Positions 27,882 through 35,137 of a stretch of 64,000 nt of DNA are shown piece after piece (position 1 is the first letter of the stretch; each line of letters begins with the position of its first letter). The position numbers were made by a program, and so were the translations under genes. This DNA is from SIG424 sp045546695 (GTDB taxonomy: Bacteria > Bacillota > Clostridia > UBA1212 > UBA1255), in contig JAZQDE010000036.1 in assembly GCA_045546695.1 (NCBI GenBank), positions 1 through 64,000 on the forward strand, given 5' to 3'. The notes under the pieces are model-generated. The model was not told where the DNA came from. It was given only the letters and a program-made list of their open reading frames with translations, and made no database searches.

Positions 27882-28094
27882 GAAATTATACCTCCGCTTT
27901 TAATATTGCAACTTAGCATTGTATAATACATATATTAACAATCCATTAATAAAAAATAAATTATTTATTCATACTTTTTGTCATTTTCTTGTCATTGACA
28001 GCCTTTTTTCTTATTCAAATTTAAAAAAGTGCAATAGTTTTGAAAATGCCTTTTCCCTTATATTGGTAGATAACGAAGATTCAGTTTAAATTAT

Positions 28095-28949
28095 TTATTT
28101 TTCTATACTTACATTATCAACGTATTTTTCTGAGCCAAAACTCATTAAATACGAGTCAGAAGGATCTTCATTTAAAGCGTATAGCATAACTATATAATGA
28201 TTGCTACCTTCGGTACAGTACATAGTTATCCTAGAAGGAACAGATGACGATACATCTATTAAATCAGGATAACTTGTTGTTAGTTGAAACATTTTGTCAA
28301 TAATAATATGTTTTTTTCCATCAGACAAAGAATATCTAACTTGTTTTAATTCAGCAGACGATGTATAGTAATAAGTAACCTCTCTTTGCTCATTATCAAT
28401 GTATTGATTTGTAATAGTGCATAAGTCATTATTAGTAATAATATCAATATATTCTGTTTGATATATTTTCTCAAAAGATTCTTGTGTAATGAAAGAAAAG
28501 AAAGCAAACATATCGCTATCCGAATACACCTCATATGAATATCCCTCTCCTTCCCAATATAAAGATCCTAATAATGACCCTATAGGGAATGTGGGTACAT
28601 ACAGATTATTGAAATCACAGGTTTTAATTCTTCCCTTTTCATCTTTCGCAAATTGTGACATTATTTTCTTTTGACTATCGCTTAATTTTCCTTGAATTAT
28701 AGAAGTCTTAAATTCTTTCACAGAATCAAATGTAATTGTTGCTGGCACAGATTGATTATTATTTTCATACAAAGAAATATTGTCAAAAGCAATATAACAG
28801 TCTCCTTTTTCCTTTATTATTGAATAATCATCAACAGCAATTACATACTCATCTGCCCTTTGTTCGCTATTTAAAGAACAACCTATTGTCGCGGAAAACA
28901 ATATTAATATCACAACAATATAAATAATTTTTTCTGTATATTTTTTCAT
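28095..28949 (-). CDS. Lipoprotein of unknown function, immunity candidate C
   Basis: A 284-residue lipoprotein: signal peptide with lipobox TIGC (Cys24), then an acidic, beta-rich domain with no family I recognise. The start at 28947-28949 has AGGAGG 6 nt upstream; the longer frame is rejected. Just upstream (28970-28997) is an echo of the C-terminal end of the 154-residue orphan tip (NQAHGDY-stop in the third frame), which suggests this gene once followed a toxin C-terminus. I infer a membrane-anchored immunity protein for a secreted toxin; nothing in the sequence proves it. Confidence 0.6.
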   Translation of the reverse strand: MKKYTEKIIYIVVILILFSATIGCSLNSEQRADEYVIAVDDYSIIKEKGDCYIAFDNISLYENNNQSVPATITFDSVKEFKTSIIQGKLSDSQKKIMSQFAKDEKGRIKTCDFNNLYVPTFPIGSLLGSLYWEGEGYSYEVYSDSDMFAFFSFITQESFEKIYQTEYIDIITNNDLCTITNQYIDNEQREVTYYYTSSAELKQVRYSLSDGKKHIIIDKMFQLTTSYPDLIDVSSSVPSRITMYCTEGSNHYIVMLYALNEDPSDSYLMSFGSEKYVDNVSIEK

Positions 28950-28992
28950 ATTAAAAACCTCCTTTTTATTAATAATCACCGTGTGCTTGATT

Positions 28993-29301
28993 TTATGCTC
29001 CCGGAGTAACATACTCACATTTTACCGCAATGCCACTTCCATTAAAAGAAATCCTAAAATGTACTGGTAATGTCGTCCCAAAATATCCGGTCTTTTGAGG
29101 TTTAGCTATATAAACACATTGACAGCACCAATATAGTCCGTTTTCATCAGGCTCTTTGCCAACATAATCAAACTTTCCATATCTTTCTTCGATTTCTATA
29201 GAAGTCTTTCCCAGAACCCAATTTTCGCTATATGGTTTACATCCTGACAGGATTATTACCGGAAGCAAAAGAACAATGATTATTGAACACATTTTTTTCA
29301 T
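28993..29301 (-). CDS. Small lipoprotein, immunity candidate B
   Basis: A 102-residue lipoprotein with signal peptide and lipobox LSGC (Cys21). The mature part WVLGKTSIEIEERYG, a Cys-Cys pair (WCCQC) and GTTLPVHFRISFNGSG give it an SmpA/BLIP-like beta look, though I cannot name the family. The ATG at 29299-29301 is preferred to a GTG three codons upstream because AGGAG then sits 10 nt away. It starts 20 bp after the orphan tip at 29322-29786. Candidate immunity to that tip, by position. Confidence 0.6.
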   Translation of the reverse strand: MKKMCSIIIVLLLPVIILSGCKPYSENWVLGKTSIEIEERYGKFDYVGKEPDENGLYWCCQCVYIAKPQKTGYFGTTLPVHFRISFNGSGIAVKCEYVTPGA

Positions 29302-29321
29302 ACGCTCCACACTCCTTTGTA

Positions 29322-29786
29322 TTAATATTCACCGTGTATTTGTGCTTGATTTTGAACAATATCACTATTTAATTTGTAATAATAATCAAAGTATCCCGAC
29401 TCATCCTCTTCGCTGATACCCATATCGGCTCGAACAGCTGCCTCGTACATGTCACGTACCTCTGAAGGAGTTAAAGTAAGTAAAAACGTAAAGATCTCTC
29501 CGGCAGATATAGGTATAAGTATAGATATATCTGTTAAAGTATCCTCTGTTCCGGCAAAATTCAGACAACCAACCATGTCAGCGTGAAATTCAACCTCCGC
29601 AGCATTAATAACATTTCCAGAAAAAACATTTGCAATAAATGAAACATACTTTTCCGCAATTAAATAAGGACCATCAGATGAAGTATTTGCAAAGTAATCT
29701 GCAATAATATCATTTTCCTCATACAGCCCGGGGCCGACCACTTTTATCAACTCTTGATAAAAAGCATACTTACTTGAATTGGTCAT
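29322..29786 (-). CDS. Orphan C-terminal tip, possible displaced toxin domain
   Basis: A 154-residue acidic protein without signal peptide, membrane segment or ribosome binding site (a stop lies three codons before the ATG). It is mostly helical with several Asp/Glu and ends QNQAQIHGEY. It resembles nothing I can name. Because the upstream locus is a truncated Rhs/WapA-type N-terminus and a partial second copy of its last residues precedes the next lipoprotein gene, I read it as an orphan tip left from a polymorphic toxin, possibly expressed only by coupling to the preceding gene (7 bp). It could equally be a free-standing hypothetical. Confidence 0.45.
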   Translation of the reverse strand: MTNSSKYAFYQELIKVVGPGLYEENDIIADYFANTSSDGPYLIAEKYVSFIANVFSGNVINAAEVEFHADMVGCLNFAGTEDTLTDISILIPISAGEIFTFLLTLTPSEVRDMYEAAVRADMGISEEDESGYFDYYYKLNSDIVQNQAQIHGEY

Positions 29787-29792
29787 ATTATT

Positions 29793-30722
29793 TTATTCTT
29801 CGCTTATCGGCAAAAAGCCAAAGGATGTAATATATTCTTTTGACGGTAATCTGTCGTAATATTTTAGTCCCCTAAACAGGAAACAGGCATCGTCATTGTA
29901 CACAAACAAATCGTAAGAAACAGGTACGTAGTCATTGTGTGACTTATAACTATTTTCGCTAAAGTACTCTGCACAGATACGATAAGTAAAACCATTGTGC
30001 GTAAATTCGTCTTCCGAATAAATACGATACACTTCTTTATAGTTGTAGTCATACTCTTTCAGTACGGCATCAATAAGGATTTCCTCATATACATGATTAT
30101 TTATCTTCTCTGAATTATACCACAAAAGCAAGTTAGAATCGTAGTAATAGTGGTGGTCCTCCTTGTCATAGTAGGCAACTAATTGTAGCTTTTTTTCTTT
30201 GTAACTGTCTTCTATAGACATTCTGTTTTTAAAGTATTTATCATAATATTCATCCATATCTTTTCTTGTATAGAAATAATAACATATTACGCCTGAGGCA
30301 TCATTTAAAGTATCGTCAAGATTTGCAATCAGACCCTCTCTTGAAATAAACCAATTTTTTGAGTCGAAGCAGCGAAAACTAAACTGCTCCGGAAAATACG
30401 GCTCATAAAGGTTATCAAGGTCGCTTAAATAATAACGGCCTTCTTCATCCATTGGAAGATTTGCTTCCATGGACCCTTTCTCCGCTAATGAAAATTCATC
30501 ATTTAATAACTTCCTTTTTAACTCTCCGAGAAATTGAACACCTGCAGGGATCGGATGAACACATTTGTATCCTTCAATACATATTCTCCATCCATCGTCT
30601 GTTTCGTACAGATAATATTTCTTAGGAACAGGCGTAGGCCTATAATTCGAGTCCTCCTGATTACAGGAAAACAAGAGAGATATGGTTAATAATAAAAGAA
30701 CCATTATAGTGATCTTTTTCAT
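29793..30722 (-). CDS. Lipoprotein of unknown function, immunity candidate A
   Basis: A 309-residue lipoprotein with a 19-residue signal peptide and lipobox LFSC. The mature part is acidic and very rich in Tyr (YYYDSNLLLWYNSEK), alpha/beta, without a domain I recognise. The start at 30720-30722 (GGGGAAG upstream) overlaps the stop of the truncated Rhs-type gene as ATGA, so the two are coupled. Position directly behind an Rhs-type remnant suggests an immunity protein; this is inference. Confidence 0.6.
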   Translation of the reverse strand: MKKITIMVLLLLTISLLFSCNQEDSNYRPTPVPKKYYLYETDDGWRICIEGYKCVHPIPAGVQFLGELKRKLLNDEFSLAEKGSMEANLPMDEEGRYYLSDLDNLYEPYFPEQFSFRCFDSKNWFISREGLIANLDDTLNDASGVICYYFYTRKDMDEYYDKYFKNRMSIEDSYKEKKLQLVAYYDKEDHHYYYDSNLLLWYNSEKINNHVYEEILIDAVLKEYDYNYKEVYRIYSEDEFTHNGFTYRICAEYFSENSYKSHNDYVPVSYDLFVYNDDACFLFRGLKYYDRLPSKEYITSFGFLPISEE

Positions 30723-31345
30723 ATAAACTTCCCCTTTATAGTCATTGATACAACCCGACAAAATACTCGGCTATGAATCTTGTTATCCTCTGATAATTTT
30801 GCGTTAGATAGCTTATCTGATACAAGACGTATATTTACCATGTCGTGTTTTAATATAATACCGTCTTTTAACACTTTTGAGAAGGTAGTTTTTATACTGT
30901 TTGCCTTGGTCTCGAAAGTGCCATTAGCATTTAATTTGATATCTGTGGAGATATCCTGTACTTTGCCCTTCTCGTCAATATATTTGACAGGGTGACTGTA
31001 TACTTTCATCGTCTGAGTGCCGTCTTGATTCTTGAAAACGAATGTGTTTAAGTTTGTTTCCTTTTCTTTGGCACGTCCTATAAACTGAGAACTACTAATG
31101 TCCCCTTCTACAATATCCGGGAGTTGAATCTTCTCAGAACCGACTTGAGCGGTTCCGCCCACAGCGATATTACTATCAATAATTGTGCTGCCCAAGAGAG
31201 TTTCTGATCTCATCTGAGTGTCTGCTATACTTTGGCTCTCGTTTAAAAGAGCATCAGTAGCAGAGCCCGGAACGTAACCTGCTAAACCTGTTATCATTAT
31301 TACTAAACAAAGTAAAAATGACGTCAATCGCTGTTGTGACTTCAT
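30719..31345 (-). pseudogene. Truncated N-terminus of an Rhs/WapA-type secreted protein
   Basis: A 208-residue reading frame with a signal peptide (residues 1-33) and then the pattern that begins WapA/DNRLRE-type Rhs proteins: NTFVFKNQDGTQTMKVYSHP, KYIDEKGKVQDIS and a polar beta region to about residue 180. Whole proteins of this kind are usually over 1500 residues with YD repeats and a toxic C-terminus; here none of that remains. The last 20 residues (SRVFCRVVSMTIKGKFI) look like an out-of-frame tail from a deletion join: the alternative frame there reads GCINDYKGEVY. Ribosome site GGAGAG precedes the ATG. Confidence 0.6.
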
Positions 31346-31464
31346 AGAAGCCTCTCCTTTCTAAATATTTTCGAAAAGAAGATGTTGCTTCTCCACATCA
31401 GTATACTTGTAATACAAGACCCTATATTCTATTTTTGAGCTTCACGCTTCTTTCCAATTACATA

Positions 31465-31492
31465 TTAATACATATATATCACAATATGTCAA
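31465..31492 (-). promoter_or_regulatory. Promoter of the Rhs-type remnant and its lipoproteins
   Basis: Minus strand TTGACA (31487-31492), 16-bp spacer, TATTAA (31465-31470). The second repeat copy keeps TTGACA (33061-33066) with a weaker -10. Confidence 0.6.
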
Positions 31493-31614
31493 TACTTATT
31501 TTTAAGATATTATTCTTATTTTTAAGATATTATAGTCGTCTGTTTTAAATGATATTTAGTTTGTAATCAAACAGTCGAATATTTAATAAACTAATATAAA
31601 AATATCCAAAAAAA

Positions 31615-31641
31615 GCCCTTTGTCAAATTATGACAAAGTGC
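31615..31641 (-). terminator. Terminator in repeat copy 1
   Basis: An 11-bp stem with one mismatch (GCACTTTGTCA / TGACAAAGGGC read on the minus strand) followed by a run of T. It ends transcripts from lipoprotein D. Confidence 0.65.
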
Positions 31642-31652
31642 CTCTTTCACAT

Positions 31653-32012
31653 AAAGATATATACAAAAGTCAATATAAAAACACAGGCAAACTGATATAA
31701 TTTCCCTGTGTTTTTACAGTAATTTTTTGTATGCATTTCACTAATATTTTGCTACCAATCTTTTCCGCACCGATCCAGTAGCGCAGATAGGTTTTCCCGT
31801 GTAAAATGATAATAGTGCAATGATTTTATCCGTCTGTCCAGGGACTCGTTATGCATTTATTTGGTTTTATGTTCCATAAGAGTGTAACAAGTCTGCTATT
31901 TCTGCATAGTTGCCAGTAAATATTTACTGTTATTACTTGGAATGGTTTAACTTCCTTTCTATATGCATATGACTTATATTTTACATACTTACACTTTTCC
32001 ACACCAATCCAA
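31653..32012. other. Intergenic AT-rich stretch with a bidirectional terminator and a gene fossil
   Basis: A hairpin at 31676-31715 (AAAACACAGG pairing with CCTGTGTTTT) has T runs on both sides and could end transcription in either direction. At 31752-31856 (-) there is a 34-codon frame (MHNESLDRRIK ... DRCGKDW) with protein-like composition but no ribosome site, perhaps a fossil of a mobile element or toxin. Otherwise I see nothing. Confidence 0.4.
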
Positions 32013-32813
32013 TCAGACAGGAATCAGAAAATAAGACAGACCAGAACTCGTGTGGACATCGCAAAAATAATATAGTTTGCCATTATATTCAACAACAGTC
32101 ATATCTATGATTTCTATACTCTCTAAGGTAACGTCATCACTTTCCATTTCTAAAACTTTCTTTTTAACAGAAGGAAATACATCCTTTTTAGAAAGAATTT
32201 TTTCTTTTGTTAAGTTTTCAGAGATAGGCGGATCGTATGCGACTTGTAATACCCTTCCATTATATTTATTACAAACTATTCCCAAATCTCTATCAGTTAA
32301 TTCAGAGTCATCGTTGCCAATTGTTATTCTCAACGTATCATCTTTTATGGTTTCTCTGATTTTGTTATAACTTGGATCAATATCAAATGCGTCGTCTACG
32401 TGCATCAATAAAGCCGCTGCCCTATCTTCTTTTGTTGCCGATATATTTGCAGCAAAAGAAAATACACTGGCACAAACTATGTTCGTAATATTTCCATCAG
32501 CGGTAAAACATATATAACTATCGTATTCTTCACATGGAACCCCGTTAATATACTTAACATTATATGTATCCAGTGGTATAAGTTTTCTATTGAAACCCGA
32601 AGAATGATACTCGAGATCTACCGTGTTCCCAAACAATGTTATTGTTTTATTCAATTCTATATCTTTTTTTATTTCGAAAGATTTAAAGGTCAAATCGCAA
32701 TCAAAACAACTATGGCCCATAGCAACACTAAGAACCTGATACTCCTTATCTTTTTTGCATCCAGTAAAAACAACAAGTGTAATTAAAAGGCAAATAAACA
32801 ATCGTTTTCTCAT
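32013..32813 (-). CDS. Lipoprotein of unknown function, immunity candidate D
   Basis: A 266-residue lipoprotein: signal peptide with lipobox FTGC (Cys19), then SFEIKKDIELNKTITLFGNTVDLEYHS and a mixed alpha/beta domain with no recognised family. The ATG at 32811-32813 has AAAGGAGC upstream. Some 110 bp upstream lies the second copy of the Rhs-type promoter block with a ten-codon stump of the Rhs start, so this gene appears to have been moved directly behind a toxin promoter by deletion. It is the fourth immunity candidate in the island. Confidence 0.6.
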   Translation of the reverse strand: MRKRLFICLLITLVVFTGCKKDKEYQVLSVAMGHSCFDCDLTFKSFEIKKDIELNKTITLFGNTVDLEYHSSGFNRKLIPLDTYNVKYINGVPCEEYDSYICFTADGNITNIVCASVFSFAANISATKEDRAAALLMHVDDAFDIDPSYNKIRETIKDDTLRITIGNDDSELTDRDLGIVCNKYNGRVLQVAYDPPISENLTKEKILSKKDVFPSVKKKVLEMESDDVTLESIEIIDMTVVEYNGKLYYFCDVHTSSGLSYFLIPV

Positions 32814-32895
32814 AGTAACTGCTCCTTTCAACTGCATGGGATAGAATTTATATCCCCTATTATATATCTTGTATCCGTACTGCCATGTGACATGC

Positions 32896-32925
32896 TTATA
32901 AATACATTCGCTGTTGTAACTTCAT
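32896..32925 (-). pseudogene. Ten-codon stump of a second Rhs-type gene
   Basis: In repeat copy 2 the start of the Rhs-type frame is preserved as MKLQQR and then runs into MYL and a stop. The same codons start the 208-residue remnant at 31345 (MKSQQR). It is the left edge of a deletion. Confidence 0.55.
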
Positions 32926-33170
32926 AGAAGCCTCTCTAAATATTTTCGAAAAGAAGATGTTGCTTCTCCACATCAGTATACTTGTAATACAAGACCCTAT
33001 ATTCTATTTTTGAGCTTCACGCTTCTTTCCAATTACATATTAACCATATATAGCACAATATGTCAATACTTATTTTTAAGATGTTATTCTACAGTCGAAT
33101 ATTTAATAAACTAATATAAAAATATCCAAAAAGCCCTTTGTCAAATTATGACAAAGGGCCTCTTTCACAT
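32908..33170. repeat. Direct repeat copy 2 (Rhs promoter, leader and terminator block)
   Basis: Matches 31328-31652 with a few substitutions and two deletions. It keeps the TTGACA of the promoter, the leader and a perfect terminator stem (33133-33159). The remaining DNA to 33330 (AT-rich, 160 bp) shows nothing I can identify. Confidence 0.9.
33133..33159 (-). terminator. Terminator in repeat copy 2
   Basis: A perfect 11-bp stem, GCCCTTTGTCA with TGACAAAGGGC, and a T run on the minus strand. Confidence 0.75.
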
Positions 33171-33329
33171 CTGGAAATTGCTTAAAAATCCACGTTATTA
33201 TTTGTCGATTTCGTTTATATCGTCGCTTTTTTATAATATCAACGATTAACAAAAAACATAGGTTTTTACTGCTCATACAGCAATCCTTTCTTAGTTAGTG
33301 TAAAAGTCCTTCTAAAATATCATAAAAAA

Positions 33330-33365
33330 ACCGCAGTCCCATACTTTTTTAGAAAAGACTGCGGT
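33330..33365 (-). terminator. Terminator after the Thr/Pro-rich lipoprotein
   Basis: ACCGCAGTC (33357-33365 read on minus) pairs perfectly with GACTGCGGT (33330-33338), followed by seven T on the minus strand. It lies 9 bp past the lipoprotein stop. Confidence 0.85.
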
Positions 33366-33373
33366 AATTTTTG

Positions 33374-33691
33374 TTAACGAGCCGATTTTTTATCAGGTCT
33401 GTGTGTCGTATCAAACAAATCCTCGATAATATCTGTAGGATTTATAAGATCATCATGTCTTCTGCCGCGGACCGCATCATCTGTTGTCTGCGGAGCAGTC
33501 GTTGTCTGTGGCTGAGTCGTTTCCTGCGGAGCCGGTGTTATCTGAGGCTTTGCTGTCGGAACTGTTGTCTGTCCCGGTGTTGCGGTTGCCTTCGTCATAT
33601 CCTCACCACATTTTTCCATACTACATCCTGTTGCTAAGATGAACATACATCCTAAAACAAGCGTTACTATCAATAATTTTATAAATTTCAT
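33374..33691 (-). CDS. Thr/Pro-rich small lipoprotein
   Basis: A 105-residue lipoprotein: signal peptide with lipobox ATGC (Cys23), then about 45 residues of low-complexity Thr, Pro, Gln and Ala (ATPGQTTVPTAKPQITPAP) and a charged C-terminus (RGRRHDDLINPTD). The low-complexity part is of the cell-wall-spanning or O-glycosylated kind. It has its own ribosome site (AGGAGGAAAAAG) and terminator, so it is a single-gene unit. No function can be assigned. Confidence 0.65.
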   Translation of the reverse strand: MKFIKLLIVTLVLGCMFILATGCSMEKCGEDMTKATATPGQTTVPTAKPQITPAPQETTQPQTTTAPQTTDDAVRGRRHDDLINPTDIIEDLFDTTHRPDKKSAR

Positions 33692-33718
33692 ACTTTTTCC
33701 TCCTGAGCGTCACGCTAT

Positions 33719-33736
33719 TCGTATTTATAAATACGA
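33719..33736. promoter_or_regulatory. Perfect 18-bp palindrome upstream of the small lipoprotein
   Basis: TCGTATTTATAAATACGA is its own reverse complement and sits 28 bp before the lipoprotein ATG, between its ribosome site and the tuf terminator. It could be an operator. Confidence 0.4.
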
Positions 33737-33775
33737 GCAATCTTTATTATGTGAAAAAAAAGATGAAATATACAA

Positions 33776-33806
33776 AAAAGCTTCCGATTTGCATCGGAAG
33801 CTTTTG
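33776..33806. terminator. Terminator after tuf (bidirectional form)
   Basis: AAGCTTCCGAT and ATCGGAAGCTT form a perfect stem with a 4-nt loop, flanked by A and T runs. It is 20 bp past the tuf stop and ends the str operon. Confidence 0.88.
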
Positions 33807-33824
33807 TTTGTAGTAAAATTACAA

Positions 33825-35033
33825 TTATTCAATAATTGTTGTAACGTTACCAGCGCCTACTGTACGGCCACCTTCACGGATAGCGAACTTGAGGCCTTTT
33901 TCCATAGCGATAGGAGTAATGAGCTTAACTTCCATCTCGATGTGGTCACCGGGCATAACCATTTCTACGCCTTCAGGAAGAGTGATAACACCTGTAACGT
34001 CTGTTGTTCTGAAGTAGAACTGAGGTCTGTAGTTGCTGAAGAAAGGCTTATGACGGCCACCTTCGTCTTTTGTTAATACGTAAACCTGACCTTTGAAGTG
34101 TGTGTGAGGCTGAATTGTACCGGGTTTAACGAGAACCTGACCTCTTTCAACTTCTGATCTCTGGATACCTCTTAAAAGAACACCTACGTTGTCGCCGGCT
34201 TCAGCCTGATCAAGAAGCTTTCTGAACATTTCAACGCCTGTAACAACTGTTGAACGGTTTTCATCTTTAAGACCAACGATCTCAGCAGGATCGCCTACTT
34301 TGATAACGCCTCTCTCAAGACGACCTGTAGCAACTGTACCACGACCAGTGATTGTGAATACGTCCTCAACAGGAAGAAGGAAAGGAAGGTCTGTAGGTCT
34401 CTGAGGTGTAGGAATGTAAGAATCAACAGCGTCCATAAGTTCGTTAATGCAAGCATAAGGAGCTGCAGAAGGGTCTGTATCTTCGCACTCGAGAGCCATA
34501 AGAGCTGAACCTCTGATTACCGGAATATCATCGCCCGGGAAGTCATATGAGCTGAGGAGCTCTCTGATTTCCATCTCAGCGAGGTCGAGAAGCTCTTCGT
34601 CGCCTTCGTCGATCATGTCACATTTGTTCATGAATACAACGATGTAAGGAACGCCTACCTGACGAGCGAGAAGGATGTGCTCTCTTGTCTGAGCCTGCGG
34701 GCCATCCGGACCGGAAACGAGAAGAATAGCGCCGTCCATCTGAGCTGCACCTGTGATCATGTTTTTAACGTAGTCAGCATGTCCGGGGCAGTCAACGTGT
34801 GCGTAGTGTCTTGATGCTGTCTGGTATTCAACGTGTGAAGTGTTGATCGTGATACCTCTTGCCTTCTCCTCTGGAGCGTTGTCAATCTGATCATAAGCTC
34901 TAACTTCTGCGTTACCTGCTAAAGCGAGTACTTTTGTGATTGCAGCTGTTAAAGTTGTCTTACCATGGTCAACGTGACCGATAGTACCGATATTTACATG
35001 TGGTTTGGTTCTTTCGAACTTTGATTTTGCCAT
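33825..35033 (-). CDS. tuf: Elongation factor Tu
   Basis: A 402-residue GTPase that delivers aminoacyl-tRNA to the ribosome. GHVDHGKTTL, DCPGHADYVKNM and NKCDMID are the G1, G3 and G4 motifs, with domains 2 and 3 complete. The start is the ATG at 35031-35033, 8 nt after AGGAGG; another ATG six bases earlier is too close. It is the last gene of the str operon, about 100 bp behind fusA with its own probable promoter. Confidence 0.98.
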   Translation of the reverse strand: MAKSKFERTKPHVNIGTIGHVDHGKTTLTAAITKVLALAGNAEVRAYDQIDNAPEEKARGITINTSHVEYQTASRHYAHVDCPGHADYVKNMITGAAQMDGAILLVSGPDGPQAQTREHILLARQVGVPYIVVFMNKCDMIDEGDEELLDLAEMEIRELLSSYDFPGDDIPVIRGSALMALECEDTDPSAAPYACINELMDAVDSYIPTPQRPTDLPFLLPVEDVFTITGRGTVATGRLERGVIKVGDPAEIVGLKDENRSTVVTGVEMFRKLLDQAEAGDNVGVLLRGIQRSEVERGQVLVKPGTIQPHTHFKGQVYVLTKDEGGRHKPFFSNYRPQFYFRTTDVTGVITLPEGVEMVMPGDHIEMEVKLITPIAMEKGLKFAIREGGRTVGAGNVTTIIE

Positions 35034-35085
35034 TTTCATATCCTCCTTAATTAATTAAAAAACTTACTAATGAAAAGGTGTGTAT

Positions 35086-35114
35086 ATAATAACATACCGC
35101 TTTTTCATTTGCAA
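35086..35114 (-). promoter_or_regulatory. Probable internal promoter of tuf
   Basis: Minus strand TTGCAA (35109-35114), 17-bp spacer, TATTAT (35086-35091), about 55 bp before tuf. Separate tuf promoters inside str operons are common. Confidence 0.55.
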
Positions 35115-35137
35115 ATCAAGTTTATACTTGATAATTA

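Larger units (their letters stand above)
31328..31652. repeat. Direct repeat copy 1 (Rhs promoter, leader and terminator block)
   Basis: Nearly identical to 32908-33170 in the same orientation. It carries, on the minus strand, an upstream terminator (31615-31641), the promoter (31465-31492), the leader, ribosome site and the first codons of the Rhs-type frame (MKSQQR). Copy 1 has about 60 extra bases around 31508-31575 and five extra bases at the ribosome site. Confidence 0.9.

Noticed and set aside
27882..28094. Terminator between lipoprotein C and the ABC operon
   Set aside because: TGTCA-type repeats are present near 27980-28000, but no stem followed by a T run on the minus strand.
31752..31856. 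34-codon minus frame (MHNESLDRR ... GKDW)
   Set aside because: Protein-like but too short, with no ribosome site; kept only as a possible gene fossil.
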